A DNA stretch of 6,296 nucleotides from Opitutia bacterium (lineage in GTDB: Bacteria; Verrucomicrobiota; Verrucomicrobiia; Opitutales; Opitutaceae): NCBI GenBank assembly GCA_025351035.1, contig JANXWT010000357.1, positions 1-6,296 on the forward strand, given 5' to 3'. The notes beneath the pieces are model-generated. The model was not told the origin of the DNA. It saw only the letters and a list, made by a program, of their open reading frames with translations, and searched no databases. The translations under genes and the position numbers were made by a program. Position 1 is the stretch's first letter; the number at the start of each line of letters is the position of its first letter. This document shows, piece after piece, positions 1 through 6,081 of the stretch.

Positions 1-31
1 GCAGCAGTTCCGTCCTTGCACGCTCCGGAAA

Positions 32-1303
32 TTATTTGGCTGGGAACGCCTGCAGGGTGCCGTCGAGCCCGGCGACGAGAATCATGCCGTCGGCGCAAGC
101 GAGCGATCCGGCGATGCCGGCGAAATAGGATTTCTCGAGCAGCGGGATGGGCTTGCGCCAGAGCAGTGCGCCGGTTTTCCGGTCAAGCGCGCCGAGCGAG
201 GCTTTTTGAGTGACAAAATATTGGGCGGCACCGGCGGTGCCGTAGTAGACGGTGTCGCCGACGACGAGCGGTGTGCCCCACGTCCAGCCCCAGACTTGCG
301 CGGTCCAGCGGATCTTGCCGGTCGCGGGTTCGATCACGCGCACACGCCGGCTGTCCGACGCGCCGATGTAGAGCAGACCGTCGGCGGCGAGCACGGGCGC
401 GGATTCGACCCACGACAGCCAGTAGAAGACGGTCCAGAGTTTTTGGCCGGTGGCCGCATCGAGTGCGTAGAGCAACGCTTGGTCGCGTGTGCCGGTGACG
501 AGTTTGTCGTCGGCGAGCACGGGCGCGGTGGTGACGGGGCTGCCGGTGTCGAACCGCCAGAGCGGCGCGCCGTTTCTGCGGTCGAAAGCGTAGACGAAAT
601 TATCCGTCGAGCCGGCGTAGACACGATCGCCCACGACGAGTGCCGCCGCGCGGAACTTGCCGCCGGTCTTGAACGTCCAGAGAGATTTTCCGGTGCCGGC
701 CTCGAGTGCGTGAAACACGCCGTCAGCCGAGCCGATGAAAACGACCCCATTGGCCACGACGGCTGCGGCGTTGGTGAAATCCCAGTCGCCGCCGGCCGGC
801 GTGGGCACCGAGCGGATGCCCGCGCCGCCGATTTCCGCGCGCCAGATCTCCGTGCCGGTGCGGCGGTCGAGTTTGTAGAGGCGGCCGTTGTCGGCGGCGA
901 AATACACGGCGCCGCCGTCGACCGTCGCATTGCCGTAGATGGCAGCGCCGGCGTCGAAGCTCCAGCGTTCCTTGCCGTCGGCGCTTTGCACGGCATGGAA
1001 TTTTCCGTTCGCAGCACCGAGGTAGGCGAGATCGCCCGCTACGACGGGGGAAGTCCAGAAGGCCGCGTCGGCGTGAAAAGTCCAAGCGGGTTCCGGTCCG
1101 GTTCCGATGGCGGGTGGCTCGGGCTCGGTCGGCAAATTGTCGGTGCGATGAAGCGTGAAGGGCAGATCGGGCAGCCAGAGTGTTCCGATGAGAGTGTCGT
1201 CTTTCAATGTGAACGGCGTGTTCGCGCCGCCGATGCTGAATTGTCCGTCCTTGAATTCCACCCAGCCCATCGGGGACCATAGGCGTTGACGTTCGGCAGC
1301 CAC
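32..1303 (-). CDS. PQQ-like beta-propeller repeat protein, main body (5' part lies in another frame)
   Basis: This 423-codon frame encodes most of an extracytoplasmic beta-propeller. From about residue 68 it shows eight recurring blade endings with a tryptophan, such as PAWTF, KERWSF, TEIWRAE, KSLWTF, APLWRF, QKLWTV, KIRWTA and ALLWRK. Most are preceded by a (D/N/T)G turn and separated by strand pairs like VVFIGSADG and RVYAGSTDN. This is the PQQ-like/BamB repeat pattern, and eight blades would close a ring. Such proteins act as binding scaffolds or, in the quinoprotein subset, as dehydrogenases. I see no CXXCH haem site and cannot assign an enzyme activity. The first ten residues (MAAERQRLW...) are out-of-frame translation, not true protein. 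The natural sequence begins upstream in the frame at 1204-1569, and the junction is near 1272-1280. Residues 11-53, ending in FTLHRT, finish a small beta domain begun in that fragment. The stop codon is at 32-34. The repeat assignment is firm; the specific role is unknown. Confidence 0.85.
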   Translation of the reverse strand: MAAERQRLWSPMGWVEFKDGQFSIGGANTPFTLKDDTLIGTLWLPDLPFTLHRTDNLPTEPEPPAIGTGPEPAWTFHADAAFWTSPVVAGDLAYLGAANGKFHAVQSADGKERWSFDAGAAIYGNATVDGGAVYFAADNGRLYKLDRRTGTEIWRAEIGGAGIRSVPTPAGGDWDFTNAAAVVANGVVFIGSADGVFHALEAGTGKSLWTFKTGGKFRAAALVVGDRVYAGSTDNFVYAFDRRNGAPLWRFDTGSPVTTAPVLADDKLVTGTRDQALLYALDAATGQKLWTVFYWLSWVESAPVLAADGLLYIGASDSRRVRVIEPATGKIRWTAQVWGWTWGTPLVVGDTVYYGTAGAAQYFVTQKASLGALDRKTGALLWRKPIPLLEKSYFAGIAGSLACADGMILVAGLDGTLQAFPAK

Positions 1304-1569
1304 TCGCGCGCGAGCACGCGGCCGTTGGGGCGGCGCTTGAACTCCAAACCCAACTCGCTGGTCTCATCGCCGTGGCGCACGGTGCCCCACCATTTGCCTT
1401 CGAGCTCGGCCGGCACCGTGGGCGGCGGTGGCTTGGGCGCGGTGGCATCGGCCAAAGCATGCGGGCTGGCCAGCAGAACGGCGGCGGCTGCACCGAACAG
1501 CCATGCACGGGCACGGACGCTTGGGCGGAACATGGCGGTGGGGCGTGCGGGTTCCGAGAGTGTGGCCAT
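1204..1569 (-). CDS. N-terminal fragment of the same propeller protein: signal peptide and small beta domain, frameshifted
   Basis: This frame supplies the missing start of the propeller gene. Two ATG starts are possible, at 1569 and 1533. The inner one gives MFRPSVRARAW followed by a hydrophobic run (LFGAAAAVLLA) and an ALA-DA cleavage site, which is a compact Sec signal peptide, so 1533 is the likelier start. Neither start has a clear Shine-Dalgarno sequence. No lipobox cysteine is present, so the product is not a BamB-type lipoprotein. A proline linker (KPPPP) follows, then a domain starting ELEGKWWGTVRHG. It resembles the small beta-barrel-like domain (G-x-W-x-G ... L-x-L-x-F ... LxR) found at the N-terminus of some secreted bacterial enzymes; that comparison is from memory of sequence pattern. 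Up to NVNAYG the frame is sensible. After that it reads PRWAGWNSRTDN, the off-frame version of PMGWVEFKDG in the body frame, and runs into a stop. The two parts are one gene disrupted by an indel, or a sequencing error. Confidence 0.75.
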   Translation of the reverse strand: MATLSEPARPTAMFRPSVRARAWLFGAAAAVLLASPHALADATAPKPPPPTVPAELEGKWWGTVRHGDETSELGLEFKRRPNGRVLAREWLPNVNAYGPRWAGWNSRTDNSASAARTRRSH

Positions 1570-1576
1570 GCCGGCA

Positions 1577-1592
1577 GCCTGCGGTCGCAGGC
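1577..1592. repeat. GC-rich hairpin just upstream of the propeller gene
   Basis: The arms GCCTGCG (1577-1583) and CGCAGGC (1586-1592) are perfectly complementary around a GT centre. As RNA the closing pair would open, leaving a six-pair stem and a four-base loop. It sits 7 bases upstream of the outermost ATG (1569) on the minus strand, so it could lie in the 5' leader. The arms differ by one symmetrical base pair from the palindrome at 3770-3789, so it may belong to the same dispersed repeat family. There is no T tract, so it is not a terminator. Confidence 0.4.
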
Positions 1593-1862
1593 ACCGCGTT
1601 CAATGCTGTTGCGCTCCGACGGAACTGGCGCGGGTCAAACTGCCGTGAATATGCGGTGAAACCGGCCCATCGCGCCGTCGTCAGCGGATGATGCGGGTTT
1701 CTCTGCGTGAGCATACGTGGTTTGGCTGAACGGATCGGGATAAGTTCGGCTCGCAGGCCATATTCGCGGGGTGATTTTCCGGTGGCCTCTCTCGGTTCGG
1801 GCATTGCGGCCCGCGGATATTTCACCAGAATTTCGGTCGCGGCGGATGTCGTCGCCCCAACC

Positions 1863-1866
1863 GGAG
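1863..1866 (+). promoter_or_regulatory. Shine-Dalgarno for the cyclotransferase-like gene
   Basis: GGAG lies 8 bases before the ATG at 1875. It decides that start over in-frame upstream candidates reaching back to 1707. It is the only clear Shine-Dalgarno in the window. Confidence 0.65.
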
Positions 1867-1874
1867 AATATATC

Positions 1875-2300
1875 ATGAAGCGCTACTTCGCCTACGGCTC
1901 GAATCTCAGCCACGCCCAGATGGTCAAACGCTGCCCGCAATGCGAGGTGCTCGGCCCCGCCGTGCTCACCGGTTACCGCTGGTATATCACCAAGCGCGGC
2001 TACGCGTCGCTCCTGCCTTCGACCCGCGACCGGGTCTTCGGTCTCGTCTACAGCATCTCCGACACCGACGAGGTGGCGCTCGACCACTACGAGGGCATCG
2101 CCGTCGGCGCCTACGGGAAGAGCGAGGTGGCGGTGCGCTTCAAAGGCGAGGACATGAGCTGCATGCTCTACGTCGATCCGAACACCGAGGAAGGCCGGCC
2201 AAAAAAGCGCTACGCCGCCGAGATCCGAAAAGGCATCAAGGACGCCAAACTCCCGGCCGACTACGTGAAGCGTTACATGGAAAAATTTCTCGCGGACTGA
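1875..2300 (+). CDS. Gamma-glutamylcyclotransferase-like (GGCT/AIG2 fold) protein
   Basis: This is a 141-residue cytosolic protein with no signal peptide. The N-terminus MKRYFAYGSNL carries the family's phosphate-binding-like loop motif YGSNL (Y7-L11) at the end of the first strand. The segment VFGLVYSIS (residues 54-62), followed by LDHYEG (69-74), matches the conserved core in which Glu73 would be the catalytic acid/base, as in human GGCT. Known members convert gamma-glutamyl amino acids or amines to 5-oxoproline plus the free amine, but many bacterial ones are uncharacterised, so the substrate is open. Length is typical of short bacterial members. The start at 1875 is supported by a GGAG eight bases upstream and by the YGSN motif beginning at residue 7. 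The gene ends 26 bases before the tryptophanase on the same strand, so the two probably share a transcript. The C-terminal third is lysine- and arginine-rich and helical-looking. The fold is confident; the reaction is moderately so. Confidence 0.85.
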   Translation: MKRYFAYGSNLSHAQMVKRCPQCEVLGPAVLTGYRWYITKRGYASLLPSTRDRVFGLVYSISDTDEVALDHYEGIAVGAYGKSEVAVRFKGEDMSCMLYVDPNTEEGRPKKRYAAEIRKGIKDAKLPADYVKRYMEKFLAD

Positions 2301-2326
2301 GCCGCCAACTTTCGCCGCCGACCGTC

Positions 2327-3703
2327 ATGCCCAAGACCCTGATCGAACCGTTTCGCATCAAGAGCATCGAGCCCATCCGCATGACGACGCGCGCCGAGCG
2401 CGAAGAGTTGCTCGTGGCGGCCAAGCTCAACGTCTTCAAACTCCGCGCCGAGGACGTGCTGATCGATTGGCTGACGGATTCCGGCACCGGCGCGATGTCG
2501 TCGCGGCAATGGGCGGCGATCATGGAGGGTGACGAGAGCTACGCCGGCGCGCGCAGCTTTTTCCGGCTGGAGACGGGGATCCAGGGAATCACCGGCATGA
2601 AGTTTTTCGTGCCGACGCACCAGGGCCGCGCCGCCGAGAAGGTGCTCTTCACCGCCGTGTGCAAGGAGGGCCAGCTCGTGCCGAATAACTGTCACTTCGA
2701 CACGACGCGCGCGAATCTCGAATACCTCGGCGTCGAGGCCGTCGACCTCGTGATCCCCGAGGGCTTGCAGCCCGCGACGATCCACCCGTTCAAGGGCAAC
2801 ATCGACCTCGACCGCGTCGCGCAGGTGCTCGCGACCGACGCCGCGCGCATTCCGTTCGGCATGATCACCGTCACGAACAACACCGGCGGCGGCCAGCCCG
2901 TCTCGATGGCGAATCTCCGGGCCTACGCGGCGCTGCTCAAGCGGCACGGCAAGGCGCTGATCATGGACGCCTGCCGCTTTTCGGAGAACGCCATGTTCAT
3001 CAAGATGCGCGAGCCCGGCTACGAGAACACGCCGATCGCCGACATCGTGCACGAAATGTTTTCCTACGCCGACGGCTGCACCATGAGCGCGAAGAAGGAC
3101 GGCATGGTGAACATCGGCGGCTTCATCGCGCTGCGCAGCGAGGAGTGGATGGACGCCGTGCGCAATCTGCTGATCCTCACCGAAGGTTTCCCCACTTACG
3201 GCGGACTCGCTGGTCGCGACCTCGAAGCGATGGCCATCGGACTCGAGGAAGGCATGCACGAGGACTATCTCCGCTACCGTCTGCGCACCGCCGAATACCT
3301 CGGCGAGCGCTTCGAAGCGGCGGGCATCGGTTTCGTCAAGCCCACGGGTGGTCACGCCGTCTATATTGACGCGCGCACAGTGTTGCCCGCCATGCCCGTC
3401 GCGCACTATCCCGCGTGGGCGCTGTGCAACGCGCTCTATCTCGAAGGCGGCATCCGCGGCGTCGAGATCGGCTCCGTGATGTTCGGCAAGCGGCTCGCCG
3501 ACGGCACCGAGACCTATCACAAAATGGAACTCGTGCGCTTGGCGTTCCCGCGCCGCATGTATACGCAGTCGCACTTCGACTACGCCGCCGAGGTCATCGC
3601 CGAAGTGAAACAACGCGCGAGCAGCATTCGCGGCGTGCGCCTCAGCAAACAGTCGCCCTACCTCCGCCACTTCACCTGCGAATGCGAGTGGGTCGGCGCG
3701 TGA
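2327..3703 (+). CDS. tnaA: Tryptophanase (tryptophan indole-lyase), PLP-dependent beta-eliminating lyase
   Basis: The 458-residue cytosolic enzyme would cleave L-tryptophan to indole, pyruvate and ammonia. It matches the tryptophanase/tyrosine phenol-lyase family along its whole length: EPFRIKSIEPIR at the start, LLTDSGTGAM-like DWLTDSGTGAMS (47-58), THQGR (97-101), GGQPVS (188-193), MDACRF with Asp214 and Arg217, SAKKDG with the likely PLP Schiff-base Lys257, EGFPTYGGLAGRD (286-298), GGHAVYIDAR and substrate-carboxylate Arg404. Subfamily positions favour tryptophanase over tyrosine phenol-lyase: FDTT with Asp125, VEIGS (Val379, Ile381) where tyrosine phenol-lyase has Met and Arg, and His448 in LRHFT where tyrosine phenol-lyase has Phe. 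Size is between E. coli TnaA (471) and tyrosine phenol-lyase (456). The ATG at 2327 is chosen because homology begins there; the frame is open far upstream but that overlaps the preceding gene. There is no evident Shine-Dalgarno, so translational coupling to the gene 26 bases upstream is possible. No tnaC leader or tnaB permease gene is present. Confidence 0.9.
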   Translation: MPKTLIEPFRIKSIEPIRMTTRAEREELLVAAKLNVFKLRAEDVLIDWLTDSGTGAMSSRQWAAIMEGDESYAGARSFFRLETGIQGITGMKFFVPTHQGRAAEKVLFTAVCKEGQLVPNNCHFDTTRANLEYLGVEAVDLVIPEGLQPATIHPFKGNIDLDRVAQVLATDAARIPFGMITVTNNTGGGQPVSMANLRAYAALLKRHGKALIMDACRFSENAMFIKMREPGYENTPIADIVHEMFSYADGCTMSAKKDGMVNIGGFIALRSEEWMDAVRNLLILTEGFPTYGGLAGRDLEAMAIGLEEGMHEDYLRYRLRTAEYLGERFEAAGIGFVKPTGGHAVYIDARTVLPAMPVAHYPAWALCNALYLEGGIRGVEIGSVMFGKRLADGTETYHKMELVRLAFPRRMYTQSHFDYAAEVIAEVKQRASSIRGVRLSKQSPYLRHFTCECEWVGA

Positions 3704-3720
3704 GCGTTGTCGGGTGTGGA

Positions 3721-3754
3721 AACGAAAAGTCCGCGCTGACGGGCGACGCAGACT
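3721..3754 (-). terminator. Rho-independent terminator of the complete M3 peptidase gene
   Basis: Read on the minus strand, arms at 3747-3754 and 3728-3735 pair in seven of eight positions (AGTC, one mismatch, then GCG), with an 11-base loop. They are followed by TTTT, CG and TTT. The hairpin lies about 50 bases past the stop at 3802. It is oriented for the minus-strand peptidase, since no T tract follows it on the plus strand. A related hairpin occupies the same relative place after the second peptidase gene. Confidence 0.6.
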
Positions 3755-3769
3755 GAACTGAGATGGGAG

Positions 3770-3789
3770 GGCCCGCGTCCCCGCGGGCC
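3770..3789. repeat. Perfect GC palindrome between tnaA and the M3 peptidase gene
   Basis: The arms GGCCCGCG (3770-3777) and CGCGGGCC (3782-3789) flank a TCCC loop. The element sits in the 98-base convergent spacer, 12 bases from the peptidase stop. It could stabilise 3' ends of both transcripts or be a REP-like repeat. A degenerate copy with the same preceding bases (GGAGGGCCCGCGTCC) is at 6048-6067, and a possible relative is at 1577-1592. Confidence 0.65.
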
Positions 3790-3801
3790 GCTGCTTCGGC
3801 G

Positions 3802-5925
3802 CTACTTCGCCGGTGCGTCGAGGCCGTAGCGAACGACGAGGGGTTTGATGTCGGGCTCGCCGCCGGTCATGTCGCGGAAGAGCTGCATGGCATCGACGCT
3901 GCCGCCGCGCGAGAGGAGCGTGGCGCGGTAGCGCTCGCCGTTTTCGCGCGTGAGGCCGCCATGGGTTTTGATCCAGTCCACGGTGTCGGCGTCGAGCACT
4001 TCGCTCCAGATGTAGGCGTAGTAGCTGGCCGGATATTGGTTGCTGAAGACGTGGGAGAAATACGTCGTGCGGTAGCGCGGCGGGACGAGGGCGAACTCGA
4101 CGCCGTATTTTTTCAGCGCTGCGGCTTCGAACGCCAGCACGCCGTCAGCCGCGGGCACTTCGGCCACGCTCAACTGGTGCCACGCTTGGTCGAGCAGCAT
4201 GGCGGCGAGCTTTTCAGTGGTCACGTAGCCTTTGTTGAATTTCGCCGCGGCCGCGACCTTGTCGAGCAGAGCCTGCGCGATGGGCACGCCGGTCTGGTAA
4301 TGCTTGGCGTAGTTTTTTAGCACCTCGGGCCACGTCATCCACATCTCGTTCACCTGCGAGGGGAATTCGCCGAAGTCATTCGGCACGCGCGTGCCGCTGA
4401 AGTAGGGATATTTCACGTGCGAGAATATGCCGTGGAGGGTGTGACCGAATTCGTGGAAGGCCGTGCGCACCTCGTCGAACGTGAGCAGCGTCGGCTGGCC
4501 GGCGGGCGGTTGCGGGATGTTGAGGTGGGTGCCGACGACGGCCAGATCGCCCGTGAGCGCGGACTGCGAGACGTATTCGTTCATCCACGCGCCGCCCTGC
4601 TTCGACGCGCGTGCATAGTAGTCCACGAGGAAGATCGCGAGTTGCTTGCCGTCGTGATCGAAGATGTCGAACACGCGCACGCTGGGCTCATAGACGGGGA
4701 GGTCGTGGCGTTCCTTGAACGTGATGCCGTAAAGGCGCGTCGCGGCGAAGAACACACCGTCGATCAGCACATGGTTGAGTTCAAAGTAGGGCTTGAGCTG
4801 CGACTCGTCGAAGGCGTAGCGCGCGGCGCTAACTTTCTCGGTGTAGAAAGCCCAGTCGTGCGCGGCGATCTGGAAACCGCCATGCTCGGCGTCAACCAGG
4901 GCCTGCAGGTCGGCGGCTTCGCGACGCGCGTTGGAGACGGCGGGTTGCGAAAGCTGCGGGAGGAGTTTGTTCACGTTTTCGACGGTGCCGGCGGTCTGAT
5001 CGGCGAGCGCATAGGCGGCGTGGCTCGGGTAGCCGAGGAGTGCGGCCGCCTCGGCGCGTTTCTTCACGAGGCGCGCAACGAGGTCGCGGTTGTCGAACGG
5101 GCCGCCGTGGCTGCCGCGGGCGAGGGAGGCTTGCATGAGCTGCTCGCGGAGCGCGCGGTTTTGCAGCGCGCCGAGGAACGGCTGGCCGGAGGTGTTCTTG
5201 ATCGCGAGGACGTATTTGCCGTCCTGACCCGCGGCTTTCGCGGCGGCGGCAGTGGCGGCGATCTGGTCGTCTGAAAGACCGGCGAGCTGCGCGCGATCGA
5301 CGACGACGATGGCGGAAGCGTTGGCGTCCTTCAGCGTGTTTTGGACATAAGTGGTTTCCAACGCGGCGATCTCGCCATTGAGAGCTTTAAGTTTGGCCTT
5401 GTCGGCTCCGGACAGTCTCGCACCGGCGCGGACGAAATCCTGGTAGTAGCGCTCGATCAGGCGGACCGACTCGGCGTCGAGTCCGAGCGAGGCGCGCGCG
5501 TCGTAGACGGCTTGCACGCGGGCGAAGAGCACCGCGTTCATGTGGATGGTGTCGCGGTGGGCGGCGAGTTTGGGCGCGAACTCGTCGTTGATGGCGTCGA
5601 GCGCCGGCGTGGTGTTCATTTGCACGACGTTGCTGAATATGCTGTTTACGCGTGCCAGCAGCGCGCCCGAGCGTTCAAGGGCGACGATGGTGTTGTCGAA
5701 GGTCGGCTTGGCCGAGTTGGCGGCGATGGCCTCGGCCTCCTTCAGCTCCTCGGCCATACCTTGCCCCAAAGCGGGCGCGTAGTGCTCTTCCTTGATCAAG
5801 TCGAAGCGCGGATAATGGAGAGGGAGCGTGCTCTCGGTCAGCAGCGGGTTGTCGGCCGCGGTGGCGTTGAGGCCGGAGGCTGGCAGTGATGCGGCGAGGA
5901 GAAGCAGGGCGATGGTCTGGCGCAT
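3802..5925 (-). CDS. Secreted M3-family zinc metallopeptidase (Dcp/oligopeptidase-A type)
   Basis: The 707-residue enzyme would hydrolyse short peptides outside the cytoplasm. The N-terminus MRQTIALLLLAASLPASG is a Sec signal peptide with no lipobox cysteine. A helical M3 N-terminal region (about 30-230) follows, with LPRFD-like LHYPRFDLIKEEHY near its start. The catalytic domain fills the rest. The zinc site HEFGH is at residues 491-495, and the third ligand Glu520 lies in DFGEFPSQ, 29 residues after the first histidine as in neurolysin and thimet oligopeptidase. Downstream, His625 (SHVFSNQY) and Tyr635-Tyr636 (SYYAYIW) match the transition-state-stabilising region, although the usual glycine-rich loop is here NQYPAS. 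Length is close to E. coli Dcp (681) plus a signal peptide. I chose the ATG at 5925; a GTG at 5955 would add ten residues and spoil the short n-region. No clear Shine-Dalgarno is seen. A second homologous gene lies immediately upstream on the same strand. Dipeptidyl-carboxypeptidase versus endo-oligopeptidase activity cannot be decided. Confidence 0.93.
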   Translation of the reverse strand: MRQTIALLLLAASLPASGLNATAADNPLLTESTLPLHYPRFDLIKEEHYAPALGQGMAEELKEAEAIAANSAKPTFDNTIVALERSGALLARVNSIFSNVVQMNTTPALDAINDEFAPKLAAHRDTIHMNAVLFARVQAVYDARASLGLDAESVRLIERYYQDFVRAGARLSGADKAKLKALNGEIAALETTYVQNTLKDANASAIVVVDRAQLAGLSDDQIAATAAAAKAAGQDGKYVLAIKNTSGQPFLGALQNRALREQLMQASLARGSHGGPFDNRDLVARLVKKRAEAAALLGYPSHAAYALADQTAGTVENVNKLLPQLSQPAVSNARREAADLQALVDAEHGGFQIAAHDWAFYTEKVSAARYAFDESQLKPYFELNHVLIDGVFFAATRLYGITFKERHDLPVYEPSVRVFDIFDHDGKQLAIFLVDYYARASKQGGAWMNEYVSQSALTGDLAVVGTHLNIPQPPAGQPTLLTFDEVRTAFHEFGHTLHGIFSHVKYPYFSGTRVPNDFGEFPSQVNEMWMTWPEVLKNYAKHYQTGVPIAQALLDKVAAAAKFNKGYVTTEKLAAMLLDQAWHQLSVAEVPAADGVLAFEAAALKKYGVEFALVPPRYRTTYFSHVFSNQYPASYYAYIWSEVLDADTVDWIKTHGGLTRENGERYRATLLSRGGSVDAMQLFRDMTGGEPDIKPLVVRYGLDAPAK

Positions 5926-5945
5926 AGGACCGCGAATGTGGCCGG

Positions 5946-5957
5946 CGGTGCGCACCG
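5946..5957. promoter_or_regulatory. 12-bp perfect palindrome upstream of the M3 peptidase start
   Basis: CGGTGCGCACCG equals its own reverse complement and lies 21-32 bases before the ATG at 5925. The position fits an operator or a leader hairpin, but in GC-rich DNA a 12-bp palindrome can arise by chance, and no regulator gene is nearby. Confidence 0.25.
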
Positions 5958-6002
5958 ACGCAAGGCCGCTGCGGCAACATGTTCCGGCGTTGCGACGGCG
6001 GC

Positions 6003-6034
6003 AACAAAAGCCCGCGCTGACGGCAGCCCGGGCT
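6003..6034 (-). terminator. Rho-independent terminator of the second (partial) M3 peptidase gene
   Basis: On the minus strand, a six-pair stem AGCCCG/CGGGCT (outer arms 6029-6034 and 6009-6014) encloses a further four-pair stem (6024-6027 with 6016-6019). It is followed by TTTTGTT. It lies about 50 bases after the stop at 6082. It should separate transcription of the two tandem peptidase genes, implying that the downstream copy has its own promoter between about 5926 and 6003. Confidence 0.7.
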
Positions 6035-6047
6035 GGGTGAAATGGAG

Positions 6048-6067
6048 GGCCCGCGTCCGCGTGGACC
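6048..6067. repeat. Degenerate copy of the GC palindrome
   Basis: This matches the left half of the 3770-3789 element exactly, including the preceding GGAG and the TCC loop start. Its right arm has decayed to CGTGGACC, leaving one mismatch and one wobble in an eight-pair stem. It occupies the same place relative to the peptidase stop codon as the perfect copy does. Confidence 0.55.
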
Positions 6068-6081
6068 GCCGGCTCTGGGTG

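Larger units (their letters stand above)
1570..1874. other. Divergent intergenic region, no gene seen
   Basis: These 305 bases separate the minus-strand propeller gene from the plus-strand cyclotransferase-like gene, so both promoters should lie here. I see the hairpin at 1577-1592 and a Shine-Dalgarno at the right edge, but no pair of hexamers with good matches and proper spacing. The plus-strand frame of the downstream gene stays open upstream to 1707. The added residues do not resemble the cyclotransferase family, which begins at the MKRYFAYGSN start, so this is probably chance openness at high GC. No tRNA, small RNA or leader peptide is supportable. Confidence 0.5.

Noticed and set aside
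8..30. TTCCG/CGGAA inverted repeat just past the propeller stop codon, considered as a terminator
   Set aside because: The stem is only five pairs with a long loop and no following T tract inside the window.
1271..1281. Programmed -1 frameshifting at the propeller gene break
   Set aside because: There is no canonical slippery heptamer or clear downstream pseudoknot; an indel in the C run is the simpler explanation.
206..1282. Long open frame on the plus strand opposite the propeller gene
   Set aside because: It is a GC-driven antisense shadow of the minus-strand gene. Its translation is low-complexity Arg/Gly/Ala/Val-rich with no family motifs.
1804..1831. Possible promoter TTGCGG-16-CAGAAT before the cyclotransferase-like gene
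   Set aside because: Only 3 of 6 and 4 of 6 matches to the sigma-70 consensus with 16-base spacing, which is too weak in a region this size.
1707..1874. N-terminal extension of the cyclotransferase-like gene to an upstream GTG
   Set aside because: The added residues do not look like this family, and the Shine-Dalgarno plus YGSN motif fix the ATG at 1875.
2273..3670. 465-codon minus-strand frame opposite tryptophanase
   Set aside because: The plus-strand frame encodes a full recognisable tryptophanase; this frame is rich in His, Arg, Val and Ala without motifs.
4417..5274. Plus-strand open frame opposite the M3 peptidase
   Set aside because: It is an antisense shadow of a gene with HEXXH and full-length family similarity.
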